Origin: DASXUL01 sp036504855
GTDB lineage: Bacteria > Armatimonadota > DTGP01 > JAKQQT01
Assembly: GCA_036504855.1 (NCBI GenBank)
Contig: DASXUL010000153.1
Coordinates: 1 to 64,000 of the forward strand
Length of the DNA: 64,000 nt
Direction of reading: 5' to 3'
Positions 1 through 6,808 of the stretch are shown here, piece after piece; the stretch's first letter is position 1; each line of letters starts with the position of its first letter. A program made the position numbers and the translations under genes. A model generated the notes under the pieces. That model made no database searches. It was not told the DNA's origin and saw nothing but the letters and a program-made list of their open reading frames with translations.

Positions 1-30
1 CCCCCCCCCCCCCCCCCCCCCCCCCCCCCC
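1..30. other. Homopolymer run of C at the window edge
   Basis: The window opens with 30 consecutive C residues and then switches abruptly to normal sequence. No biological element is recognised. A run this long at a terminus is most simply a sequencing or assembly artefact at a contig end. Confidence 0.8.
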
Positions 31-31
31 A

Positions 32-288
32 CTCCATATGCTGATTCGTGAGCGACGCGACCCGGCAGGAACCAGGGGAAGGCTCTCTCCCACGTCACCC
101 TGAGCGAAGCGAAGGGTCTCGTCCTTGGTTGCCAACTCAGGCAACGTGACAAGCACCCGGGCTAGCCTTGGCCTGGGTGCTTGAAACGCATACCTCGGAA
201 AGCCGTCAGGCCGAGACCCTTCGCTTCGCTCAGGGTGACGTGGGTGACTGCTCCATATGCCGATTGGCGAGCGACGCGACGTGGCAGG
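32..288. repeat. Composite inverted/direct repeat block (REP-like)
   Basis: Positions 91-121 and 212-242 form a perfect 31-bp inverted repeat whose core reads CCTGAGCGAAGCGAAGGGTC. Between the arms lie two smaller hairpins, at about 127-145 (GTTGCC/GGCAAC) and 151-182 (AAGCACCC.../...GGGTGCTT, one mismatch). Outside them, 32-69 and 251-288 are near-identical direct repeats sharing CTCCATATG and GAGCGACGCGAC. From memory, the core word recurs as an interspersed repeat in several bacterial phyla. No coding signal is seen; the block lies downstream of the DUF1361 gene and might act as its 3' mRNA structure. Confidence 0.8.
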
Positions 289-291
289 GCG

Positions 292-969
292 CTACGGCTT
301 GAGCGCGCTCACGGGCTCGCCGTTTGCGGGCCTACTCGTCGCCCCATGGCAGCGGAGCATCAGGCCGTCCACCCAGATGTCGCCGGCGAGGTAGAGCAGC
401 CAGAGGAGCGCGGCGAACACGATCATCACCGCCAGCAGGTGGGGTTTGGAGACGGCTTGCAGGGCGGTTGCGAGGACGAAACCCGGCCGCGTCGCCAGGT
501 CCCATGAGTTCAAGCGGATCACCAGCCCCAGGTAGACGCCCAGCGAGGCCAGGAAGAAGAAGGCCGCGCCGATTGGCAGCAGGTTCGGCAAGGCGCGCCG
601 CAGGGTGCGCGCGATGGGACGGATGCCGAGTACCCAGCACAACGCGCCGGCGCCGGAGTATGCCAGAAAGAACAGCCCCCACGCCGCGATGGTGAGTTTC
701 AGCCCTCGATCCGTGTCCGCCTCATGGATCAGGGCGGGCATCGGCGCGTCAAACAGGAAATGCCGCCACTCGGTGAGCAGGTAGCAGGTGTTCGGCAGGA
801 AGGCGAACCACACCAGGGCCAGCGGAGCCCAGGCGATCCACGGCACGCGTCGCCGCTCGATGGTGAAGCGCCCGACCCCCCACGCCAGCGCGTAGGCCAT
901 CGCCACCGGCAGCAGGGCCAGGAAGAGGTTCCAGGACACCCAGCGCCACGACGAGAGGTCCCAGTTCAT
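292..969 (-). CDS. DUF1361 family integral membrane protein
   Basis: Predicted 225-residue membrane protein with about six hydrophobic segments, including early WNLFLALLPVAMAYALAW and middle LFFLAYSGAGALCWVLGI stretches. The short motif FLPNTCYLLTEWRH between helices is characteristic of the DUF1361 family, whose function is unknown. The ATG at 969 was chosen over an upstream start because it overlaps the stop of the preceding DciA-like gene (TGATG), which implies translational coupling. It is the last gene of the minus-strand run from the nuo block. Membrane location is clear; no biochemical role can be assigned. Confidence 0.8.
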   Translation of the reverse strand: MNWDLSSWRWVSWNLFLALLPVAMAYALAWGVGRFTIERRRVPWIAWAPLALVWFAFLPNTCYLLTEWRHFLFDAPMPALIHEADTDRGLKLTIAAWGLFFLAYSGAGALCWVLGIRPIARTLRRALPNLLPIGAAFFFLASLGVYLGLVIRLNSWDLATRPGFVLATALQAVSKPHLLAVMIVFAALLWLLYLAGDIWVDGLMLRCHGATSRPANGEPVSALKP

Positions 970-1499
970 CAGGCGTCTCCCTGGCAGTACGGGCAGATGG
1001 ATTCGTTGCGATGAACGGGCCCGCCGCAGATGGAGCAAGAGCGGTCGGCGCGCTGGCCGCGCATCTGCTTCTCGGCCAGCGATCGGATGTGGCCGGCCAC
1101 GTTCGGATCGAGGTCACTGGCCAGCGCGGCCAGGGCGGCGCGTTCCGCCTCCGTGAGGTCACGCAGCGGATTCGGGGCGGGCGCCTTCTCGGCCGCGGCC
1201 TTCCGGAATCGCTTCACCTGGAAGCGGATATCCTTTACCACCTCGGAACCCAGTTCCACGTTCATGCGCTGGATCAGGGGCTCGCGCATCAGCGCCAGTT
1301 CTTGCGACCAGGCGCTGGACCGGGTGTACACGAAGAGGATGCCGTCTCGAACGTCCGAGGCCTGGGTTACGGCGGCCACGGTTGGCCCCGCCACGCGCTC
1401 CCATAGCGAAAGGCTCTGCTGCTGCTTCACCCCCTTCTCGAGGTGGTAGCGCCGCAGTTGCTCCTGGATGACCGCGCTCAGTGTGGAGAGGTCTCTCAT
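969..1499 (-). CDS. DciA-like DUF721 protein with C-terminal zinc ribbon
   Basis: 176 residues. The N-terminal about 100 residues match the DUF721/DciA family (VIQEQLRRYHLEKG..., LWERVAGPTVAAVTQ, SSAWSQELALM), whose characterised members load or operate the replicative helicase DnaB in bacteria lacking DnaC. A charged Ala-rich linker follows, then a four-cysteine ribbon at the extreme C-terminus (CSICGG ... CPYC), probably zinc-binding and not part of the minimal family. The ATG at 1499 starts exactly where family similarity begins; earlier in-frame starts add only low-complexity sequence. It follows nuoD on the same strand by about 150 bp and overlaps the DUF1361 gene by one base. The helicase-loading role is inferred from the family. 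Confidence 0.8.
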   Translation of the reverse strand: MRDLSTLSAVIQEQLRRYHLEKGVKQQQSLSLWERVAGPTVAAVTQASDVRDGILFVYTRSSAWSQELALMREPLIQRMNVELGSEVVKDIRFQVKRFRKAAAEKAPAPNPLRDLTEAERAALAALASDLDPNVAGHIRSLAEKQMRGQRADRSCSICGGPVHRNESICPYCQGDA

Positions 1500-1653
1500 G
1501 TTCGGTCCGCTCCGTCGGGAGGGCGCGCCAAGCAGGCGCCCGGCGATGATACCGGTGTTCGCCCGAAGGGCGGACACCGGTGGCCGCTTCGCGGCCATGC
1601 CGGCGGGCCGCCGGCGCTACCAGGCAAATCCGCCGCGTTTCCCCGGTCGCTGG

Positions 1654-2829
1654 CTATCGGTCCACGTCGCCCAATACGATGTCGATGCTGCCCAGGATCG
1701 CCACCGTGTCCGCCACCTTCCATCCGAGGCACATCTTCTCCATGGCCTTCAGGTTGCAGAAGGAGGGGGCGCGCACGTGGTAGCGCCAGGGGCTCTGGCT
1801 CTTGCCGTCGCTCACGAGGTAGCCGGCCAGCTCGCCGCGCGGGCTCTCAACGCGGGTATAGGCCTCGCCGGCGGGCGGCTTGATGACCTTGCCCACCTTG
1901 CCCATCACCGGGCCTTCCGGAAGCTGGTCCAGCGCCTGGAAGAGGATTCGGCGCGACTGCCACATTTCCTGGAGGCGCACAATGTAACGCGCGAAGCAAT
2001 CGCCTTCAGGGCGGGTGGGGATGTCGAATTCGAACCGCTCGTAGATGGAATACGGGTCGGCGCGGCGGATATCCCAGGCGAGGCCGGAGCCGCGCACCAT
2101 GGGGCCGCTGCAGGACAACGCGATGGCGTCATCCAGCGAGAGAACGCCGACGTTCTGCGTGCGGAACAGGAAGATCTCGTTGCCGGTAAGGAGGTTGTCG
2201 GTTTCGTCCAGGAGGGTTGGGAAGCCGCCGTGCGCCGCGTCTCCCCCCGCGCCGAGGGCGAAACGGCCGCTGCCGTTCAGCCAGTCGCGGAGGTTGGCGC
2301 TCCACTCCTCGCCGGGCATGTCATAGGCCACGCCGCCGATGCGCATGAAGGAGTACGTGAGGCGAGCGCCGCACAGCTCCTCGAACATTTTGAGGACGTG
2401 CTCGCGTTCGCGGAAGCAGTAGAGGAACACGCTGAGGGCGCCGACGTCCATGGCGAACGTGCCCAGCCATACAAGGTGGGAGGCGATGCGGTTCAGCTCC
2501 ATCGCAATCACCCGCAGGTAATCGGCGCGCTCCGGGATCTGCGTTCCCAGCAGCTTCTCGACGGTCTGCACATACGCCTGGTTATTGATCATGGCGCAGA
2601 GGTAGTCGTCACGATCGGTGAGCGTAACGTACTGCGGGTAGGTGCGCTTCTCGGCCAGCTTTTCGCTGCCCCGATGCAGGTAGCCCATGTGCGGCACGCA
2701 ACCGACAATAACCTCGCCCTCGAGCTTCAGCATCAGGCGCAGCACTCCGTGGGTGCTCGGGTGCTGCGGCCCCATATTCACATACACTTCGCCCGCGCGT
2801 TCGCCCGGTTCCGTGTCCAACAATGGCAT
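1654..2829 (-). CDS. nuoD: NADH-quinone oxidoreductase subunit D
   Basis: 391 residues, the usual length for the 49-kDa (NuoD) subunit of respiratory complex I. The peripheral-arm subunit helps form the quinone-binding cavity next to NuoB. Diagnostic segments are visible: NMGPQHPSTHGVLRL at the N-terminus, HMGYLHRGSEKL, ELNRIASHLVWLG, MRIGG and a C-terminal LGSIDIVLGDVDR. The HP-S-H and Asp/Arg residues of the quinone site appear intact. The ATG at 2829 follows an unusually long gap after nuoC (about 125 bp) occupied by a heptamer-repeat palindrome. NuoE to NuoN are not in this window, so the rest of complex I must lie elsewhere. Confidence 0.97.
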   Translation of the reverse strand: MPLLDTEPGERAGEVYVNMGPQHPSTHGVLRLMLKLEGEVIVGCVPHMGYLHRGSEKLAEKRTYPQYVTLTDRDDYLCAMINNQAYVQTVEKLLGTQIPERADYLRVIAMELNRIASHLVWLGTFAMDVGALSVFLYCFREREHVLKMFEELCGARLTYSFMRIGGVAYDMPGEEWSANLRDWLNGSGRFALGAGGDAAHGGFPTLLDETDNLLTGNEIFLFRTQNVGVLSLDDAIALSCSGPMVRGSGLAWDIRRADPYSIYERFEFDIPTRPEGDCFARYIVRLQEMWQSRRILFQALDQLPEGPVMGKVGKVIKPPAGEAYTRVESPRGELAGYLVSDGKSQSPWRYHVRAPSFCNLKAMEKMCLGWKVADTVAILGSIDIVLGDVDR

Positions 2830-2840
2830 TCTTAAGTCCT

Positions 2841-2950
2841 CAGCTATCAGTTGTCAGTCATCAGCTTCCCGCTCGACGCGTTTGCGCACTCAGGCTCAAG
2901 CCACCGTCCGGCGGTACCCGCCGGGGCTGATGGCTGATGGCTGACTGCTG
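2841..2950. repeat. CAG-N4 heptamer inverted array between nuoC and nuoD
   Basis: Left arm: CAG occurs at 2841, 2848, 2855 and 2862, exactly every 7 bp. Right arm: CTG occurs at 2927, 2934, 2941 and 2948, again every 7 bp and in inverted orientation. The spacer contains a small GC hairpin (GGCGG/CCGCC near 2910-2922). The transcript could fold into one long imperfect stem. It lies inside the nuo operon, where neighbouring genes normally almost abut, so it looks inserted or expanded. Confidence 0.85.
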
Positions 2951-2954
2951 ACAG

Positions 2955-3563
2955 CTAATCAATAAACGAATAGTCCTTGCGCAGGGGGTGCCCTTCCCAA
3001 TCGTCCGGGGTCATGATGCGGCGCAGGTCCGGATGGCCCTCGAAAACGATCCCGAACAGGTCCCAGACCTCGCGCTCATCCCAGTCGGCGCCGGGGTAGA
3101 TGTCGGCCACGGTGGGCAGGGAGGCGTTGTCGTCGTGCGGAAGGTCCACATGCAGCACGATGGTGCGCCGGGTATCCGGGACGTTCGCCAGCACGTAGAC
3201 GACGCGGAACAGGCCTTCCGCCGGCAGGTCCACGGCGGTGACGGTATCCGGGTAGTTGTAGCCCTGCTCGCGGCAATAGGCGGCCACCTCGCGGATGGCG
3301 TCGGCCGGCACGGTGATCCGCAGCAGGCCGGCGGCCGGTCCGGTATCCTGGATGGCGTCTCCGAAGCGCTCTCGGAACCGGGCCACAATGGCCTCCTGTT
3401 CCGGCGTCAAGGATGGCGGCGGCGGGGGCGGCGGGGCGGTTGGCCGGGGCGCTGCGGGCCGGGCTGCGGGAGCGGCCGGGGCTTGCGCCACGGGTTTGGG
3501 CTCGGGCGCTGGGGTCGTTTCCGGAAGAACGCCTTCCGGCGGTTTCGAGGTTTCGTCGTTCAT
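2955..3563 (-). CDS. nuoC: NADH-quinone oxidoreductase subunit C
   Basis: 202 residues. The C-terminal about 130 residues are a standard NuoC (30-kDa) domain of the complex I peripheral arm, with ADIYPGADWDEREVWDLFG and RRIMTPDDWEGHPLRKDY. The first about 60 residues are a Pro/Ala-rich disordered extension (PAPAAPAARPAAPRPTAPPP) not found in compact homologues. The ATG at 3563 was chosen because it begins the acidic MNDETSKPPEG leader; a longer in-frame extension upstream has no family similarity. It lies between nuoB and nuoD in the conserved A-B-C-D order. The Pro-rich leader may be a lineage feature of unknown role. Confidence 0.95.
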   Translation of the reverse strand: MNDETSKPPEGVLPETTPAPEPKPVAQAPAAPAARPAAPRPTAPPPPPPPSLTPEQEAIVARFRERFGDAIQDTGPAAGLLRITVPADAIREVAAYCREQGYNYPDTVTAVDLPAEGLFRVVYVLANVPDTRRTIVLHVDLPHDDNASLPTVADIYPGADWDEREVWDLFGIVFEGHPDLRRIMTPDDWEGHPLRKDYSFID

Positions 3564-3675
3564 ATGGGTGCACTCCACCCCTTTGCCGGGGCGGCGAATA
3601 CGGTGAAGCCCCCCATCGGGGGCGGGCGCGCGAACGCCAGGCCGCGAGGGCGGCAATCCCGCGCTCAGGCGGCCA

Positions 3676-4290
3676 TTAGGCGGCCTTTCGGAAGACTCGG
3701 GCCTCGTCGTCGGAGAGCACGCGGCCGGTTTCGTCCACCACGATGGGGGCATCGCCCGAGGCGTGCCGATCACTGGCGGTGAAGTAACTCTGGCTCCGGA
3801 TCTTCTCCTGCAGCTTCAGGATGCCGTTGATGAGGGCCTCGGGACGCGGCGGGCAGCCCGCCACGTAGACATCCACCGGGATGATGAGGTCAACGCCCTT
3901 GAGCACGGCATAGGAGTCGTAATACGGCCCGCCGGCGGTGGCGCAGGAGCCCATGGAGATCACCCACTTCGGCTCCGCCATCTGATCGTAGAGGGTCTTG
4001 ATACGAGGCGCCATCTTCTTGGTAACGGTGCCGGAGATGATAATGCAGTCCGCCTGGCGGGGCGTGGGGCGGAAGAAGATACCGAATCGGTCCAGGTCGA
4101 AGTTGCTGGCGCCGGTGGCCATCATCTCGATGGCGCAGCAGGCCAGGCCGAACGTGAGGGGCCAGATGGAGTTGGACTGCGCCCAGTTGAAGAGGCCCTC
4201 CACGCTGGCGAAAACCGGCTCCATGAAGCGCGGGCCCGATGCGCGCTGGAACGGCGCGAGTTCGCCCTTCTGCAGTTTGATCAGATCCAC
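3676..4290 (-). CDS. nuoB: NADH-quinone oxidoreductase subunit B
   Basis: 204 residues from a proposed GTG at 4290. NuoB carries iron-sulfur cluster N2, the final electron donor to quinone. The ligand cysteines are visible in FGLACCAIEMM, GSCATAGGPY and VAGCPPRPEAL. The GTG start overlaps the end of nuoA by 10 bp, typical of tight coupling in nuo operons; an ATG 22 codons further in (MEPVFASVEGLF) would leave a shorter leader. The acidic C-terminal tail after the conserved core (about residues 165-204) is not part of the catalytic fold. Function is assigned with high confidence, start with moderate confidence. Confidence 0.95.
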   Translation of the reverse strand: MDLIKLQKGELAPFQRASGPRFMEPVFASVEGLFNWAQSNSIWPLTFGLACCAIEMMATGASNFDLDRFGIFFRPTPRQADCIIISGTVTKKMAPRIKTLYDQMAEPKWVISMGSCATAGGPYYDSYAVLKGVDLIIPVDVYVAGCPPRPEALINGILKLQEKIRSQSYFTASDRHASGDAPIVVDETGRVLSDDEARVFRKAA

Positions 4291-4673
4291 TTCAGCACCC
4301 CCCGCTTGAAGGCGTATACCAGGCCGACGGCGAGGATGGCGATGAACACGACGCCTTCCAGGAAGCCGGTGAGCACGAGGCCCGGGTGCAGCCCCTTCAG
4401 GACCAGGGCCCACGGCGCCAGGAAGATAGTGTCAATATCGAACACGACGAACAGCAGCGCGATGACGTAGTACCCGATGTGCACCTGATTCCAGGCCTGT
4501 CCCACCGGGGTTTCGCCGCACTCATAGGTGGAGAGGCGGGTGGCCTCGGTGGATTTGCGTCCTCGCCGCCGCACAACGGCAGACATAAAGAGCGTTATTG
4601 CGATGAACGCTATGCCCAGGGCGATGAAGAAAGCTACATATCGATAGTCCGCCGGGGTTCCCGCGGGTGTCAT
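4281..4673 (-). CDS. nuoA: NADH-quinone oxidoreductase subunit A
   Basis: 130 residues with three predicted transmembrane helices (about residues 11-33, 67-90 and 97-120), the normal NuoA topology. The conserved loop STYECGETPVG and helix FDIDTIFLAPWA identify the family. NuoA is a small proton-pumping membrane-arm subunit that contacts the quinone tunnel near NuoB and NuoD. It starts the nuo part of the block, about 127 bp after atpC, with an inverted heptamer array in the gap. Its stop lies inside the start region of nuoB. Confidence 0.96.
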   Translation of the reverse strand: MTPAGTPADYRYVAFFIALGIAFIAITLFMSAVVRRRGRKSTEATRLSTYECGETPVGQAWNQVHIGYYVIALLFVVFDIDTIFLAPWALVLKGLHPGLVLTGFLEGVVFIAILAVGLVYAFKRGVLKWI

Positions 4674-4700
4674 TCTCTAACCTCAATCTAGCTAAGAACT

Positions 4701-4789
4701 CAGATTCCAGAAATCAGAACACAGCCGGAGCGCCGGACACGGGCAGAGGCCCGTTACGGCCAGACCCTCTGACTGATCTCTGAATTCTG
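4701..4789. repeat. CAG-N4 heptamer inverted array between atpC and nuoA
   Basis: CAG occurs at 4701, 4708, 4715 and 4722, and CTG in the opposite orientation at 4773, 4780 and 4787, all with exact 7-bp spacing. The middle is GC-rich. It has the same architecture as the array between nuoC and nuoD although the four intervening bases differ, so period and CAG are conserved rather than the full sequence. It fills most of the gap between atpC and nuoA and could form an mRNA stem. Confidence 0.85.
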
Positions 4790-4800
4790 TGTTCGGTATT

Positions 4801-5205
4801 CTACTTGTGCACCAAGTTCATGCGGTTCAAAGCCCGCGTTAGCGCGGCTTCGGCCCGCGCCATGTCGATATCGCGTTCGGGTTGGGCGAGGCGTTCCTTG
4901 GCGCGTTGCAGCGCCGCCTCGGCGCGGTGGACGTCGATGTCCTGCTTACGTTCGGCCGAGTCCGCCAGGACGGTTGTGGCGTCCGAACCGACTTCCAGGA
5001 AGCCGCCGGCCACCGCCATCTCGTCTTTCGAGCCATCCGCGTGGATGGCGGTGAGCCGGCCGACGCCGACCTCCGCCAGCATGGCCGCATGGTGCGCCAA
5101 TACGCCGAAATAGCCGTCCACGCCGGGCGCAACGAGGCTCACGATGGACTCCGCGTACACGGTGCGTTCCGGCGTAACGATCTTAAGCATGAATGAATCG
5201 GGCAT
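4801..5205 (-). CDS. atpC: F1Fo ATP synthase epsilon subunit
   Basis: 134 residues, standard length. The N-terminal beta-sandwich is recognisable (FMLKIVTPERTVYAE, VDGYFGVLAHHAAMLAEVGVG, AVAGGFLEV) and is followed by the two-helix C-terminal region rich in Ala/Glu/Arg (AEAALQRAKERLAQ, AEAALTRALNRM). The epsilon subunit links the rotor to F1 and its helical domain can inhibit ATP hydrolysis. It lies 6 bp after atpD on the same strand, so they are co-transcribed. The other F1Fo genes are not in this window. Confidence 0.96.
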   Translation of the reverse strand: MPDSFMLKIVTPERTVYAESIVSLVAPGVDGYFGVLAHHAAMLAEVGVGRLTAIHADGSKDEMAVAGGFLEVGSDATTVLADSAERKQDIDVHRAEAALQRAKERLAQPERDIDMARAEAALTRALNRMNLVHK

Positions 5206-5211
5206 GGCTTC

Positions 5212-6651
5212 TTACCCCGCCGCGATCCGCTTGGCCTGCTCCACGGCCTGCTCGATGACGCCGACCATCAGGAAGGCCTGCTCCGGCAGGTCATCGTGTT
5301 TTCCGTCCAGGATCTCGCCGAAGCCTCGAACCGTGTCCGCGATGGAGACGAACTGGCCGGGCACGCCGGTGAACACCTCGCCCACGAAGAACGGCTGGCT
5401 GAGGAAGCGTTGCAGCTTCCGGGCGCGGGAGACCGTGAGCTTATCCTCGTCCGACAGCTCGTCGGCGCCGAGGATGGCGATGATGTCTTGCAGTTCCTTG
5501 TAGCGCTGGAGCACCTGCTGAACGCCGCGGGCCACGCGGTAGTGTTCGTCGCCCACGATGCGGGGGTCCAGAATGCGGCTGGTGGAAACCAGCGGGTCCA
5601 CCGCCGGGTAGATGCCAAGCTCGGCGATGCGGCGTTCCAGGTAGGTGGTGGCGTCCAGGTGGGCGAAGGTGGTGGCCGGCGCCGGGTCCGTAGGGTCGTC
5701 GGCCGGAACGTAGATGGCCTGAATGGAGGTGACGGAGCCTTTGCTGGTGGAGGTGATGCGTTCCTGAAGCTGCCCCATTTCGGTTGCGAGGGTGGGCTGG
5801 TAGCCCACGGCGCTGGGCATGCGGCCCAGGAGCGCGGAAACCTCTGAGCCGGCCTGCGTGAACCGGAAGATGTTGTCGATGAACAGCAGCACGTCGCGGC
5901 TCTCGCGGTCGCGGAAGTATTCGGCCATGGTGAGGGCCGAGAGGGCCACGCGCTGGCGGGCGCCGGGCGGCTCATTCATCTGTCCGAAGACCATGGCGGT
6001 CTTCTCGATGACGCCGCTCGACTGCATATCCAGCCAGAGGTCGTTCCCCTCGCGGGTGCGCTCGCCGACGCCGGCGAACACGGAGAAGCCGCCGTGCTCC
6101 TGAGCGATGTTGCGGATCAACTCGGTGATGAGAACCGTTTTGCCCACTCCGGCTCCGCCGAAGAGGCCGATCTTGCCGCCGCGGGAATACGGGCACAACA
6201 GGTCGATGACCTTGATGCCGGTTTCAAACTGCTCGTTGCTGGTGGCCTGCTCCTCGAAGGAAGGGGGCGCGCGATGGATCGGCATCCGCTCCGTGGTTTC
6301 GGAGGGGCCGCGCTCGTCGATGGGGTCGCCCAGCAGGTTGTAGATGCGACCCAGGGTCTTCGGTCCCACCGGCACCGTGATGGGGCCGCCGGTATCGACC
6401 GCCTCTGTGCCGCGCACCAGACCATCCGTGCTGCCCATGGCCACGCAACGGACGACGTCGTTTCCCAGCATCTGGGCCACTTCAACGACCAGGTTCCTGT
6501 CGGAGCCGCCATCCGCGCTGCTGCCGCCGCTCGCCGCGGCGCTGGCCTTGACGGAGATATGAATTGCGTTTTGGATCTCGGGAAGCCCGTCTGACGGGAA
6601 CTCCACGTCCACCACTGGGCCAATGATCTGCAGCACTTTACCTGTTGCCAA
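5212..6651 (-). CDS. atpD: F1Fo ATP synthase beta subunit
   Basis: 479 residues. The catalytic subunit of F1 is recognised by the P-loop GGAGVGKT, the AGVGERTREGNDLW segment, ALTMAEYFRDRESRDVLLFIDNIFRF and the DELSDEDK loop. A Ser/Gly-rich insertion (SAAASGGSSADGGSDR) sits in the N-terminal beta-barrel. The start is placed at the TTG at 6651: a strong GGAGG lies 5-6 bases upstream, and translation then begins MATGKVLQIIGPVVDVEF as in the family; an upstream in-frame start adds unrelated residues. It heads the atpD-atpC-nuoABCD run. A promoter should lie in 6652-6808, but none was assigned confidently. Confidence 0.97.
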   Translation of the reverse strand: MATGKVLQIIGPVVDVEFPSDGLPEIQNAIHISVKASAAASGGSSADGGSDRNLVVEVAQMLGNDVVRCVAMGSTDGLVRGTEAVDTGGPITVPVGPKTLGRIYNLLGDPIDERGPSETTERMPIHRAPPSFEEQATSNEQFETGIKVIDLLCPYSRGGKIGLFGGAGVGKTVLITELIRNIAQEHGGFSVFAGVGERTREGNDLWLDMQSSGVIEKTAMVFGQMNEPPGARQRVALSALTMAEYFRDRESRDVLLFIDNIFRFTQAGSEVSALLGRMPSAVGYQPTLATEMGQLQERITSTSKGSVTSIQAIYVPADDPTDPAPATTFAHLDATTYLERRIAELGIYPAVDPLVSTSRILDPRIVGDEHYRVARGVQQVLQRYKELQDIIAILGADELSDEDKLTVSRARKLQRFLSQPFFVGEVFTGVPGQFVSIADTVRGFGEILDGKHDDLPEQAFLMVGVIEQAVEQAKRIAAG

Positions 6652-6808
6652 GTCGATCCTCCATATATGGGACAAGACGCCTAGGCGAATTATAGCAAAC
6701 CCCCAGGGGTGAACCGGAACGCCTGTCCGTACGCGGAACACGCCTGCCGAGCGCTCGGTTCCGGGAGGGCAGGCCCCCCGCGCCCCGATGAGGGGCGGCG
6801 TGAGCGGG

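Noticed and set aside
1468..2835. 455-codon plus-strand open frame opposite nuoD
   Set aside because: It lies antisense to a gene with clear complex I motifs, has no family similarity, and its long His/Glu/Arg-rich composition is typical of a GC-rich shadow frame.
6652..6808. Promoter or riboswitch upstream of atpD
   Set aside because: No good -35/-10 pair or recognised riboswitch fold was seen by eye.
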